Shown here piece after piece: positions 1-12,200 of a DNA stretch of 64,000 nt. The stretch covers positions 85,112,759 to 85,176,758 of the forward strand of contig OY856186.1 of assembly GCA_963693315.1 (NCBI GenBank), in the 5' to 3' direction. The position numbers and the translations under genes were made by a program. The stretch is from Diogma glabrata. Taxonomy: Eukaryota > Arthropoda > Insecta > Diptera > Cylindrotomidae. Below the pieces are notes generated by a model. The model was not told the DNA's origin. It ran no database searches and worked only from the letters and a program-made list of their open reading frames with translations. Numbering within the stretch: the first letter of the stretch is position 1; every line of letters starts with the position of its first letter.

Positions 1-312
1 TTCTTAAATAAATCGAAAGTGTATGGTTCTGGGTTTTCTTTATGTAATATTATTAAAGTTTTATTTTGGTTCTTCAATTTTTATTTTTTTAAGAAGTTTA
101 ATTAGTAAGTAAATGTTTTACATGTTCTTTCTTTTCGACATTAAAACATGATTAATGTGTTTTTTATTTGAAAATTGTGTTTTTTTTCTTAATTATTTAT
201 GGTTTTCCATACAAAATTTAAATCCCGAGATCCCGGGATTCCCGTAGTCCCGGTACAATGTATGAATCCCGTAGTCCCAGGATTCATAAAACACCACCGA
301 TTGCAATCCCTA
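1..312. mobile_element. End of a hAT-like DNA transposon (left part outside window)
   Basis: Positions 208-290 carry repeated CCCGGGAT / ATCCCGTAGTCCC motifs. The segment ends with GATTGCAATCCCTA at 299-312, whose reverse complement TAGGGATTGCAATC is a plausible hAT-type terminal inverted repeat (hAT ends usually begin YAGGG). The style matches the better supported hAT element at 61,263-62,002, which also has CCCGGGA-rich subterminal repeats. The other end lies outside the window, so neither the partner repeat nor an 8-bp target duplication can be checked. No transposase is visible. Confidence 0.4.
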
Positions 313-1299
313 GTCTGGTGTAGGTTCACCAGTTGGTCGCGCACGTAAAATTACATTCACCCGCCAAAAACTCAAGATGGCGCGATTCCAGGCATGACCA
401 ACCTCACTCACCTCAGAAAATTTAAAACGAAACGTAAATAACCGAATTAAGTTACGTGCCCCGAATTCCACCCACTCTTTATGCGAAGCTTCACTGTCAT
501 ACTAAAACCTGCCTCAAGATTCTGTAACTTAGCACATCATGAACTACTCTCCTTTCAAGTTCAATAACACAAAGGTATCACAATTAACAACAACAAAAAT
601 TTTAATAATAAATTAATTATTTTAAATTTTGATTTCATTTAATACTTTTATTCACCAAAAATCTGCATAATTTATACAACTTAACTGCGATAATTATTTC
701 AAAAACACATAAACAATCTAATTAACATAAATAAAACAGAAAAAAATCCCACTTTGTTGTTTTTTCAAATATTGTTATAGCTCTATCACACAAAATTTTT
801 CTTTACTCCACAATTCATACCCATAATTAAAAAAATCGATCAAAAAATAAAACATCAACCGTCAGATGAATTTTTTTTAACCCCATACCACCTGTTCGAT
901 GTAAAATTCCAAAGCCAACCGGAAAACCCAATCAAATTCTAACTAACTACTCCAAAAACAATTCAATCCAAAAGTGATCGTCAGAAAATTTGGTTTTCCC
1001 ATCAAATACCTTATGGGTTATGATTTCTCTCTAATTTTCACATTAATATAATCATGGGGAAATAAATGGAAGAAAAAACAAAAGGAATAGAATGCTGTCT
1101 GGAAGTGTCATATGTACTTCATAGGAGACATAAGTGTGGTTTTGCGCCAGTGGTTTGAGTGTTTGAAAATGTAGATATATATTTTGAACTACGCTATAGT
1201 ATGTTAGTATATGTAGGAAGCACGGGGAATTGAAGTATGGTTTACAATGAATATCTTGCCTTGACTACATTCGTAATGAGAATCATAAAATAACAACGA
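313..1299. other. Unassigned AT-rich sequence
   Basis: No open frame with recognisable content. Positions 313-540 are less AT-rich than the rest. The stretch directly downstream of the tRNA-like head (reading the minus strand, about 1,150-1,300) may be the body of a SINE, but no second copy was seen in the window. Confidence 0.5.
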
Positions 1300-1372
1300 A
1301 AAGGGAGTTGGACTCAAACCCAAGCCCCGAGAAAAAGGACTCTCAACCTCTACCGACTGAGCTAGCCGGGGC
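1300..1372 (-). repeat. tRNA-Lys-like sequence: SINE head or tRNA pseudogene
   Basis: On the minus strand the segment begins GCCCCGGCTAGCTCAGTCGG and continues with GTAGAG, closely resembling a metazoan tRNA-Lys 5' half with its A box. About 28 nt later comes GGTTTGAGTCC, a good B box. The anticodon region is degraded: the GAGA/TCTC stem closes an 8-nt loop with no clean anticodon. The 3' side does not pair with the 5' acceptor strand. This fits a tRNA-derived SINE head or a decayed tRNA rather than a working tRNA. No second copy was found, so the SINE reading is an inference. Confidence 0.5.
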
Positions 1373-2040
1373 TAGACAAAACACTTTACTAAAGCAAAAA
1401 AAATAAAGAGCAAAAGAAAACAAAATAAGATCAAACATAAAAAACATAAGAAACCAAAAATATATACCCAAAAACAAACAAAAAAACTTGAGGAGGTAAC
1501 AAGAAAACCACATGAGATAGGTGGCAGCAGAATATTCGAGCTAATTCCTAACATAATCGAAAGCAAAAAACCAGTCTAACAACAACATAAAATAAATAAA
1601 AGGAGTTTGGGAAGGTTGCTTTGGTGCAGCCGAAGAATGACCAGAAACAAGAGGTGGTTTAGCTCTGATTCAAAAAGCCAAGGGCAAGCATTTTCCTGGC
1701 CACTGTTTAGGTATAAGTCAAACTCGCCACCAAAACACCCTGTACTGAAAACAAGAGGTTAGTGTAGATGTAGTGAGAACGTCAGTCACGGTCGCCCGAA
1801 CGACAGGCACTTGTGAAACAACCATTGAGGGATGAGATGGAAAACTATCAGGGGTCAACAAAATTTGTGTCATATAACGTCACCAATCCCGTACCTCTCG
1901 CAGCAGTATATAGCTTCCACCCCACTAAGGTACGCAGAATCGTAAGTTTCGTACGGAATACGTCTGAAGGACCTTACGTATTCTGCCTTTAAGCCCAGAA
2001 CAACAACAGCCGTACAAAAAATATAAATAAAACCACAAAG
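1373..2040. other. Unassigned, moderately complex sequence
   Basis: No recognisable coding content. Positions 1,600-1,900 are GC-richer than the surroundings. A short imperfect inverted repeat at about 1,925-1,992 pairs AAGGTACGCAGAATCGTAAG with CTTACGTATTCTGCCTT. It could be part of a decayed retroelement leader, but nothing identifies one. Confidence 0.4.
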
Positions 2041-2047
2041 ATTTATC

Positions 2048-2340
2048 TACGCGTCAGGACTTACGTCTTGCCTTTCACCGAAACAAAACTAAGCAAAACC
2101 GATACATCAATACAAAACTAACAGAATTGTCTGTGCGTCAGAACTTACAAGGATCTTACAAGGTCTTTCGCCCGCAAAACAAAACTGAACAAAAACCATC
2201 CCTCGATACACAATTGTTGTCTGCGCGTCAGGACTAATAGAACTTCTGCCCACAGAACAACACCCAACTCAAACATACAAAAAAAAAACACGCCAAAACA
2301 CAGATGTTATCTGCGCGTCAGAGCTTACAGGACATCTTGT
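2048..2340. repeat. Degenerate ~90-bp tandem repeat, four units
   Basis: The motif CTRYGCGTCAGRRCTTAC recurs at 2,048, 2,131, 2,221 and 2,311, spaced 83, 90 and 90 bp. Each occurrence is followed by a short CTTGCC or CTTC-like block and then an A-rich stretch containing AAAAC or ACAAAC. The third unit reads GGACTAATAG where the others have CTTAC. It is an old minisatellite-like array and does not look coding. Confidence 0.6.
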
Positions 2341-3798
2341 CCTCAGCCCATAGAACATCACACAAATACAAAAACAATTTTCATATTCAAAAACTCAAAC
2401 CGAAATCAAAAAAATATCAAAATTTCAAAAAATAAATTCAAATAAACAAACAAAAAATACTTGAAGACATTACCACAGGACACAAGCTAGGTCATGTTCA
2501 GACAGCTCATTTTTTTGCTAACAAAAATTTTTAATGGACAAAAAATTTTCAAAATTAAATTAATGTTAAATTAAAGTTAAAGTATTCAAAACAATAAAAT
2601 CTCCAAACAATTTTCAAACTAAACAAACAAACAAAAACAAACTAAAAACATAAAATAAAATTAAAACTATTTAAAAAATTTTAAAAATTAGACCAATTTG
2701 AAAATTAATAAGGATTTTCAAACGAAAAAATTTTCAAAGTTCCAAAATTAAAGGGTTTTTCAGAGTTTGTTTTAGTGATGACTACAGTCTAACAAGCCGA
2801 CACATGTGGTCTATTTATGGCTCAGAGAGCCAAGTGATAGCATTTTCATTTCATCTGTCCGCCTACAAGTTCAATGTCAACACCCAAACAACGTGTAAGG
2901 AGAAAGGTTGTTAGTCTTGGTGTTATCTTGGATGAAACGACCGTGGCACGAAGAACAGACGATAACACCTCTCTTACCGATCAAGACTATTGCGCCCAAC
3001 AACACCCTAATAGGCCATGCTCTAAAACTGAAAGTAGACAATGGAATAGAAACAAAGGAATAATTTTATTAATGAGCATAGAATTGTAGAGCTTCCCTTC
3101 CGCCGAGGATCCAGGGTCTAATAAAACATTCACATGGTGGGATTGTTGCTTGTTTTGACATCTCCGACCTCCTCGATACAAAAACCTTACTCTGACTCGG
3201 AGTTTGTGAAATCGTAGAGGCCAGAAAAGCCTGAAGGGCTAATTCAAAAACACAAAAAATATTTAAACTTTTTTGATTTTGCTTGAATTTTTGATTATTT
3301 GAACTTTTAAAAGTTTGTTATAGTTTTATCTTTAGGTTTTGTATGAGCTTGACCACTACCAAACTACAGCTACTGCGTTCAACTACTACCTAGCCTCCTT
3401 AATTTTTAATTTTTTAATTTTTTTGATTTTTGTTTACCAAAATATTTTTTTGAAAAGTTAAGTTTTTTATAAAAAGATTTTTAGTTTTTTGTGTTCATTT
3501 TCCTTGAAAATTCTGATTTTTTTTAAATGGTTATCATAATTACGAAATTTTATATTGCAAATTTTTGAAATTCAGATCATTGAAAAGTTTTAAAATTTTT
3601 TTTGGGAATTAAGAATTTAATTAGTTTTTAAGTATTTCGAAAATTTGCTGCAGTAAAATAAATGCGTTGCTTTTATTCTTTACCGCCTTACAACCTTCGT
3701 GAACCAAGTATCAGTTATAAGAGTGATTAATCAGTTTGAAATAAATATGTGCACTCCAGATTTAACACGTCAGAAACTCTGTTTGCGGTTTATGTTTA
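2341..3798. other. Unassigned AT-rich sequence
   Basis: Mostly A- and T-rich low-complexity DNA. A less AT-rich block at about 2,770-3,240 contains a short open frame (2,874-3,089) rich in R, T and Q, but it has no recognisable domain and overlaps an equally long frame on the other strand. No gene is claimed. Confidence 0.5.
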
Positions 3799-6440
3799 TT
3801 TTTTTTTTTTTTTTTTTTTTTTATTCAATGTTAGGCATGTTTAGTGTTAACCAATATAGATCAACGTCTCTGAATATCCGAAGATACCATGCTAACTAGG
3901 GAACTAGGGTTCGAAAGTATTATTCAATTTTCTTTCAGGAATTTATTAACGTTGATCTTAAAGTTTTGAGGATTAAAATTATCAGGAAAGACCCACGCCG
4001 GTAAGGCATTCCAGAGATGAGAAACTCTGTTAAAAAAATCGCGTTGAAAAGCGACAGTTCTACACCTTGTCACTTGAACCGTAAAAGGATGGGCTGCTAT
4101 TGATGCTCTGGTGAAACGCGCGAAGTTTGCTGGTTCAGGCAAAATCGATTTGATCTCCGTAGACGCCCGTTCGTCCATAATATACTTGTAAAATACCGTC
4201 AAATCAGCGACGTCTCTTCTATGTTGCAAGGAATCAAGCTCGTTAGTAAGAGTCGAGTTGCCGATCAATTTAACAGCTCTCCGTTGTATAGAATCAAGAC
4301 ATTTTAAGCTACTTATGTAGGCTCCACCCCATATGTGAGAGCAATACTCCATGCAGGGACGAATAAATGATTTATATATTAAAAGAAGCTGCTCGCTATT
4401 AAAAACCTTACGACAACGACCCAAGAATCCTAATTTTTGAACAGCGTTCTTAGCTAGGTTAAAAATATGAGAATTCCATTTCATATTATTTTCAATCTCA
4501 ACTCCTAGAAGTTTAATAGATTCTTTCTCTTGAAGATCATTTGAATCAAACTTTAATAAAAACGGATTAGGTGTTGATAACCTAGAAAAATGACAAACTT
4601 GAGTTTCACTTGTGTTGAATTCAACACTGTTAGCAACTCCCCAATCTAAGATGGTTTTTAAATCAATATTTAATGACTCTATCAAGTTTGATCTAGCGAC
4701 ATTAAGATTTGATGGTGCATACAAATTTGGCATTTCATGTGACGCATGAAGTGTGCTATCATCAGCAAAACTATGGATGGGATTAACTGTTGCATCTAGC
4801 AAGTCATTAATATAGAGAAGAAAAAGAGTAGGTGATCAAGCGGAACCTTGAGGAACACCAGCATTAGTTGAAAAGATATTCGATGAAACACCATCAACAT
4901 TGACCCGAAATTTGCGCTCGGAAATAAAGCTTTGTAACCAAGAAATAAGTTGTTCATCTAAGCCGTAGCATCTCAATTTGCAAATAAGATTATTGTGCCA
5001 TACTTTATCAAATGCTTTGGTAATATCAAGAGCAACGCCAAAAGTCTCACCATGGTTTTCAAGCGACTTGTTCCAGATATGCGTGACATAAGAAAGTAAA
5101 TCTCCCGTCGCTCTTCCTTTACGGAATCCGTATTGTCTTTCTTTAAGTAATTTTGACGACTCTAAGAAGCTCATAATATTAAAATTAACATATTTCTCAA
5201 ATACTTTAGAAACAACCGACAAAATTGATATAGGTCTATAGTTTCTTGGATCCGTTTTAGCACCTTTCTTTGGAACTGGTTGTACACTAGCCATTTTCCA
5301 TATATCAGGAAAAATTCATTTCTTATATGACAGATAGAAAATTTTAGTTAGGATTGGTGCTAACTCCTTAGCAAAAGTTTTAAGGATAATTGGAGGAATA
5401 CTATCAGGTCCAGATGCCTTATTAGTATTGATTTGTAAGAGCATTTTCCGAATGACATTTTTACGAAAAATTATCCGCCCCATTTTGTTAGAAATTCTAG
5501 GAATTGGTCTAGGTAGGAAATTGGGTTCTACTAATGTAGAATTTAACGAGAAACAGTTACCCAATAAATTAGCTTTTTCTTTAAGGTCAATAACAGGCAT
5601 ATCGTTATCAATAAGAGGAGGTATAGAAGACTTACAAAAATTTCCTTGAACAGCCTTGACGGCTTTATAAAAATTTCGTGAACCAGTAGGGTGCTCAGCA
5701 AATTTATTAGCTTTTTTCCTAATAAATAGATGTTTCTCTGCATCTATTAATTTTCTACATAAATTTCTTTCTATTCGGTATAATCTGAGGTTTTCATCAG
5801 ATTTGTTTTGAATAAACTTTTGAAAAGCCTTTTTTTTAATTTTAATTGCTTTTTTACATTTACTTGAAAACCATCGATCAACCTTCGGAACAATCAAACT
5901 ATTTGGAATAAACCTGCGCATACCCATGTGTATTATTTCTGAAAAATTGGAAGCAACGATGTTTGGATCTTGGCTGAAAAGACAGTTGCGTTTCCAGGGA
6001 AACCATTTAAAAAAATCTCTAAGTCCCTGCCAATTTGCAGCTTTATAATCCCAAACAAGACGAGGATTAGCTTTAAACTGTTTAGGTACTTGTATATTTA
6101 AATGTGTGGAGATCAAATTATGATCTGATCCACCCAAAGGCTCTGATACTTTAAATTGAACCAACGAAGGTTCATTTATCAAAAACAAATCGAGCAAGTT
6201 ACCACTTTGGCAAGGAATATCAGGAACCCTGGTAGGCTGATCTATTATCTGAGTGAAATTATGATAAAGAGCAAAAAGTTCAGCTTCTTTACCTAATTCA
6301 TCAGTTGAATAAATACTTCAAGTTTCAATACGTTCAAGAGATGTCATTGATTACAGTAACTTAAATCACCAAAATACATTGCTCATGACTATTAGGTGGA
6401 GTTTTTGTCACAACCATTTACAGTTAAAGCTTTTGAAATA
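3799..6440 (-). mobile_element. LINE family A, copy 1 (jockey-type non-LTR retrotransposon)
   Basis: A minus-strand element with a 24-nt poly-T at 3,799-3,822, which is its poly(A) tail read from the other strand. Next to the tail is a 3' UTR (about 3,823-3,923) shared with three other copies in the window; its hallmarks are GTTAGGCATGTTTAGTG and TCTGAATATCCGAAGATACC. The single long ORF carries the end of an APE-type endonuclease and a full reverse transcriptase. Towards the 5' end the endonuclease decays near 6,345-6,440, where a mariner-type element is inserted. Other copies lie at 53,441-53,720, 61,001-62,385 and 62,396-64,000. Confidence 0.85.
3924..6345 (-). pseudogene. LINE-A ORF2 (endonuclease-reverse transcriptase), interrupted by in-frame TGA codons
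   Basis: Encodes the C-terminal part of an APE endonuclease (LLDLFLINEP, then GSDHNLIS) followed by a LINE reverse transcriptase. RT motifs in order are RNYRPISILS, YGFRKGRATGD, motif A VALDITKAFDKVWH, motif B GVPQGSA and motif C SFADDS. A C-terminal region with EYCSHIWGG and LDSIQRRAVKLIG follows. One reading frame runs across about 2.4 kb and is broken only by TGA at 6,318-6,320, 5,316-5,318 and 4,836-4,838. It ends at the TGA at 3,924-3,926. The first internal stop sits where a Trp is expected and the second where a Gly is expected. No frameshift is seen, so the copy is fairly young but probably dead. Confidence 0.85.
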
Positions 6441-6442
6441 TA

Positions 6443-7358
6443 CAGGGTGATTTTTTTAACCTGAAACTTTCAAATATCTCGAAAAATAAGCACTCTACGG
6501 AAAAAATGTCCATATTCAAAATTTAATCATTCCGCGGGGGAAACACATTAGTGCAAAAAAATAGTCCCCCACCCCCTCTCTTTGTAGGTGGGCGGGGGTA
6601 ACTTTGAATCTAAAATAGGAACCCCAATTTTTTATTGCAGATACGGATTCTACGGCTAAAAGTACGTACGATTTGACTAAAAAATTTTGTTCGATTCATG
6701 ATAGAGGTAAATTGGCCGGCCAGATCACCAGATCTTACTTCGTCAGATTTCTTTTTGTGGGGCTATCTCAAAGAGAAAGTTTACAAACAAGAACCAACAA
6801 CACGTGAGAATATGATTGGGCGAATCAAAAATGCTTGTGCCGAAATTCAAGCAGACACACTTCTCTGTTGTGTACACAGTCATTTGAAGAGCGGATTAAT
6901 AAGTGCATTGAAGTCGAAGGCCATCATTTTGAACACTTATTTTAAACTAAAATTTATTTATTCACCAGCCATTTACATTAATAAACTTTTTTCAATGAAA
7001 ACATGATATTTTTTATTTCAAATGTATTACAAAATCGTAGGCATATGTTAGTAAAAGAAATCGAAAAAATTGAATTTCGTCGATTACAGCGCCATCTATC
7101 ATGAATCGAACAAAATTTTTTTAGTCAAATCGTACGTACTTTTAGCCATAGAATCCGTATCTGCAATAAAAAATTAGGGTTCCTATTTTAGATTCAAAGC
7201 TACCCCCGCCCACCTACAAAGAGAAGGGGTGGGAGACTATGTTTTTGCACTAATGTGTTTCCCCCGCGGAATGATTAAATTTTGAATATGGACATTTTTT
7301 CCGTAGAGTGCTTATTTTTCGAGATATTTGAAAGTTTCAGGTTAAAAAAATCACCCTG
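6443..7358 (+). mobile_element. Mariner-type DNA transposon, internal deletion derivative
   Basis: Long terminal inverted repeats of about 263 bp (6,443-6,705 and 7,095-7,358) start CAGGGTGATTTTTTTAACC. A TA dinucleotide stands at both ends (6,441-6,442 and 7,359-7,360), the hallmark target duplication of the Tc1/mariner superfamily. Only the last part of the transposase lies between the repeats. The element therefore lacks the DNA-binding domain and the first two catalytic acidic residues and cannot move by itself. It sits at the decayed 5' side of LINE-A copy 1. The exact clade (for example DD37E versus DD41D) cannot be told from this fragment. Confidence 0.85.
6698..7006 (+). pseudogene. 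Mariner-type transposase, C-terminal fragment
   Basis: The 102-residue frame begins inside the left inverted repeat and carries NWPARSPDLTSSDFFLWGYL, the conserved block around the third catalytic acid of Tc1/mariner transposases, followed by KEKVYKQEPTT. The first two catalytic acids and the helix-turn-helix domains are missing. The ATG at 6,698 is formed by the end of the inverted repeat and is unlikely to be the original start. Full-length transposases of this kind usually have about 340 residues. Confidence 0.8.
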
Positions 7359-7360
7359 TA

Positions 7361-9095
7361 TATGGAGTACAAGATCTAACTACAGGGCCTGAGTCTTAAA
7401 GCAAGGCAGTGAGAAATGTTCGTACTTGCGAAACCGCTATAAAAAAACTAGCCAATAAGAAAAAAATCACTAAATGATCGACTGCTTAGTTTAAGAGTTA
7501 TTACCAACAACGTGAGTTGCTTTGCTTGGCCCCTCCCCTTATCTTCGAACAATACAATAGAAAAAAATTTGAAAAAATTATTTTTGATACTTTTGATTTT
7601 GTAGTGCAAAACAATTTTTTTTTAGTTTTCGAAAGCACAGTTTTCGACTTACTTTTGAAAATGTGAAATTTTGTTCGTCCCCTCTTTATCTACGACTCTT
7701 TATCTACGAACATTACAAAAGAAAAAATTTTAAGAATTGACAGGTATAACAATTTTGCTTAATAAAAAATTTTTTTTGACTGTTTTAATTTCAAATGTTC
7801 ATTGCAGGAGATTGAGAGTAGAAATGTCGAAAAAAAATTATTTTAGATCTTGTCAAGTGACTTTTTTTAAAATGATTTTTTATGTAGTGCAAAACATTTT
7901 TGGTGATTTTCGAATGCACCGTTTTTGGGTTATTTCTAAAGTTGAGTTTTGGAAAAAACTTTTCTCGTAGAATAATATATGCATGGAACCCGAACGAGTT
8001 ATATTTGCACATATCACATTCTCATATAAAAAGAAACAATTTCACCTGTCGTTCTAGTTGTAGGCTTAAAAATAAGATTATTGTCTAACAAGTTACCGAA
8101 AATTGTAATAAATGGGTAGGTACAACTTTCAAGTACAAAATTTGACACATTATACACAGCAGTAATTAATATTAAAATCTTAAGTCATCATATCACGATG
8201 AGTTAATGTCTTGTAATTCAAAAATAAATATTTAATTTAAATTAACAAAATATTAAAGTTTGACATCAAGTTAAGTTAATTTTTTACGTAACTTAAAATA
8301 TTTATTAGTAAATTGTGATTAGTTGAAATGGTCAATCAATATGACCTTTGAAGTAATAACCTCGATTCTTTGTTTACATCTTTTTTGAATGAGGCATTCC
8401 ATTTTAGAGTAGAATAACAAAACATTAGTTATTATGTAATTTATAGGTACAATAAATAAAATTGGAATTTAGAAGTAAAATAAACAAAAACTAAAATAAA
8501 TTGTTATAAAATTGACCTCTTTAAGTGGTTATTTGACAACCTAAACAGATACACTAAAAAAAATGTTTACAAACTTCTATTTTGTCACCAATTCACGAAT
8601 GTGAAGTTGATTTTAGTTGTTTACCTGCAAATAAAAAAAAATTATATGACTTTAACGATTTTTAATAATTAAGGTTCTTAAGCCAACAATAGTATATTGT
8701 ATAACTATTGCCAACGAGTTTTACAAACAACAGTGTAATAACACGCGTTCGGAAAAGTAGTTTGCGCTAGTTATACACAGTAGTTTATGTAACAAATGCA
8801 TCTTCATTATAAGTTTTGTACTCAAAATCATTATTAACCAATTTGCTGCTAAATAAAAAGTTGACCAATTTGATTAGTCAAGCTTAGTATAATTTAGCAT
8901 GGAGTGGAACACAATCTTTGCATTATGTTTTAATACTAATTAAGTTTTAATACTAATCATACGATGAATATGAAGTAGTTTATATTAGATTTAAATTTTT
9001 TATAAATACTTTGATGTGTGAAATTTAATATTTTTGCTGGTTTTTTTATTTAGCGTATGGTTTTTTTGTGACACATTAAAAATTAAACTTAAAAA
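7361..9095. other. AT-rich sequence, no gene seen
   Basis: Mainly AT-rich. Part of 7,361-7,480 may be the continuation of the LINE-A endonuclease 5' of the mariner insertion, but it is too decayed to read. Several short frames at 7,737-8,088 overlap on both strands with no domain and are treated as chance. Confidence 0.5.
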
Positions 9096-9124
9096 TAGGT
9101 AGACTCTTCTATGAAATCTACCTA
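9096..9124. repeat. 29-bp dispersed hairpin repeat, copy 1
   Basis: TAGGTAGACTCTTCTATGAA followed by ATCTACCTA. The arms TAGGTAGA and ATCTACCTA pair imperfectly around the centre. Three further 29-bp versions occur at 34,711, 52,814 and 61,661. The flank here (TTTTTAAGTTTAATTTTTAA on the minus strand, then a TGTGTCA-AAAAAACCATAC block) is shared with the 61,661 copy. Confidence 0.6.
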
Positions 9125-9235
9125 AAACAAAACATGGATACACATTAAATGAACTTACAATCGATTTGATTGCGCGTCTTTTAATAAAAAAAGAAAAAAG
9201 TATAATATTTGAACATTGGGCAGTACATTTGAACA

Positions 9236-12200
9236 TTAGATGTCTACATCGAGCGAGTCTATCCATGCTACTACATCGGGAGTTGCCAAATGGATGTCTG
9301 AGATGTTGCCATTGTAATGTCAAATTGGACACACAGTTGCAATGTGTCTTATGGTTTGTTGTGGAGCGCAGAAGTCACACTCAGGGAACTCTGAAATGCC
9401 CCACTTGTAACAAGAATCAGCACAACGACCATGATTCGTTCTTATTCGGTTTAATGTAGTCCAGGTATGACGTGGCAAATCGAAACCAGGTTGGGTATAA
9501 GTCGGGTTAGTAATAGAAAGGCCAGTTGTGTTGTAATGATGCCAGGAGGTGTCCCAGACATCCAAAATATTAAAATTAGTTGCCGTGGAGGCTTTCTTGT
9601 CTTCAATCGACAACGAGTGTGGTCACCGTAATATTCGTGCAAGGGTAACGTGATGTTGTTGGTTACCTTTTTATGTTCACGCATGAGAGCATGCAAGCGT
9701 CTGAGTGCAGGTGGTGCGATATTGCTTAACACGGGAGCCAAGGTAAAGGGTTCGATCTGATAGTACCACTTATAGTACGCATCATGACATGCAGCTGGCA
9801 GTCAACTTTTTTAGTATGTGTGGTATTCAACCAGACTGGTGTGCCATACTCAGCCACTGAGTAAACCAGACTTAGAGCAGTTGTGCGGTGGGTTGCTGGA
9901 GTAGCACCCCATAACGAGCCTGCCAGTTTGTGCAATATATTGTTTCTCGTTTTAAGTTTTTGTGACGTATTTTCTAGGTGGAGTTTAAAAGAAAGAGTTC
10001 TATCGAGAGTAATTCCCAGGGACTTTGACTGTTGATTGTATTTAATGACAGTGCCGTTAAATAACACTGATAGTTCGTGTTTTGCCAGTTTGATGTGCAA
10101 ATGGAAACAAGAACTCTCGGTTTTACTTAGATTAGGAAATAAACTCCACGTTCGAAAATAGTCATTCATTATCGTGAGGTCAGTTGAGAGCAAATCTTCC
10201 AAGACACCCATATCTTTTTTTGAGTGGCCAGGGTCCAATCATCAGCGTAACCAAATTTCTTTGATGTTGTGTCAGGAATGTCATGAATGTACAGATTAAA
10301 AAGTAATGGCGCCAGGACGGACCCCTGTGGCAAGCCATTGTTAAACATTTTAGACCCACTACAGGAACTATTTAGATGAACTTTGAATACATGATTACTC
10401 ACCATGTTGTTAATTAAACGCGAGATGGTGCTACAAGGTATTGCATTGAACAGCTTATATATAATCCCAATTTGCCAGAACGTGTCATATGCTGCAGTAA
10501 AATCGATGAATACTGCGCCTGTTTTTAGTTGGTTTTGACCCAGCTTCGATATATTTTTTTTTTAATAAAATGTGTTGTGTAGTAGGAATTACATTATGTG
10601 TCACAATAACACATAAAAACCTTTTAAGACCAAGGTCCCACAATAACATACGTTCAAAGATATTGCTGGACGTAAATCTTTCTGTTTTTGTTTTTTTATA
10701 TTTTTGGTTAAAGAATGGATAACTAAACAAAAAATCCTATCACTGACAAATTAGGACATAGGCCAATATTTTATGATAGAATAGAGAAAATAAAAGTAAA
10801 TAGCAAATTTTTACAAAAATTTGCTGAAACAAAACAAAACTGTAGTTGCCAATAATCCAGCCGGTTGCATATTTCTTGATCCTGTGATGCTCTATCTTTC
10901 TTGAAGATAAAAACCCACACATAGTTATATGAAGGCTCGTTTCCTCAAGGAAGCAATAGCGTCTCATCATCAAGGATTATTTCACAGCTAAGACTGAGGG
11001 TGCTACCGTTGACTGAATACAGTTCATCCGCCACCACCCCTAAGATGTCACCTTGGCTAGTGATATCTCACTGCTATTGCGAGTGGTATGTGATATCTCA
11101 CGTTAACGCGTATGTCAATAGCAGGGACTGGAGTACGTGGGGTTGTCACACCCGTAGATCATAAATAAAAAAATATTCAAAACAATAAAAACTGATCCCT
11201 CCATGCGGAGAAGGATATAGGATGTTAAAGCGAACATTGATCAGTTCAACTGCGATTGGGACGAAAACCAGCTTGTTTGACTGGGATATAGTCATTCAAT
11301 ATCGGTGCGATACGATTGTATATGAGCCGTTCTAGTAATTTATTGTAGGTGCTCAAAAGGGCAATCGGGCGATAGCTTCCTGGTTCATTGGATGATTTAC
11401 CTGGCTTAAGCATCGCTATCACTTTCGTAGTTTTAAAAGGTTTTGGTAGATTGTCGGTTTCTAGGATATTCGAGAAAAATTTAGTTAGCCACTGTTTTAC
11501 ATTTTTTGCAGCATTTTTAAAAAATTCTGGAAAAATACCATCGTAGCCAGCTGCTTTGGGACAGAGCTGCTTGTTTGGGACAGAGCTGATTCTAGTTCTT
11601 CGCTACTAAATAAAAGAGTTCGCATACTTCGATGGAAACGAGCGATTGCGCTTCATTTCTCTTAATTTGCGTTTAATTGTTCTCTTTTGAAGGCGATTAA
11701 TAGAAGAACGAGACATATTTACTATGTGATTTGCAATGTCCTCTGGATTTATTTCATAGCATTCGCTTCGTTAGCACGAGTAATTGAGTTTGACCCACCC
11801 AGTTTCTGAAGGAGACTCCATGCTTCCCTGCTTGAATGGGAAAAATCAATATTTTCAACAGCGTTAATCCACTTTTGTTTTCTCGTGGCGTCCAGTGAGT
11901 ATATTTAGTCATCAGCCACGTCTGCCTCACCATTACTAAGGTACTCCTCACATAATTTATCGCTCTCTCTACTCCAGCCAGGAATATATTCTTCACGAAA
12001 GCCTCTTGGGATGCATTTCTTTGCAATTGAGATGATGGATCCAACAAATCTATCGTAATATTTAGGAATGGGTTGGATCCAGCGAATCACTGCATCCAAC
12101 TCCAACCTATATTTAGCCCAGTCAGCTTTGTTAAAATTCCATCTAGGTTGAGGAGTAGAGTTAACAAGTTGGATCTGGATTCCTCTCTCAAGAATCACTG

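Noticed and set aside
1300..1372. Functional tRNA-Lys gene
   Set aside because: The anticodon arm is broken and the acceptor strands do not pair.
2874..3181. Small genes on both strands
   Set aside because: Two frames of similar length overlap in antisense, neither with recognisable motifs.
5428..5743. Plus-strand and alternate-frame ORFs within LINE-A
   Set aside because: They are shadows of the minus-strand reverse transcriptase frame.
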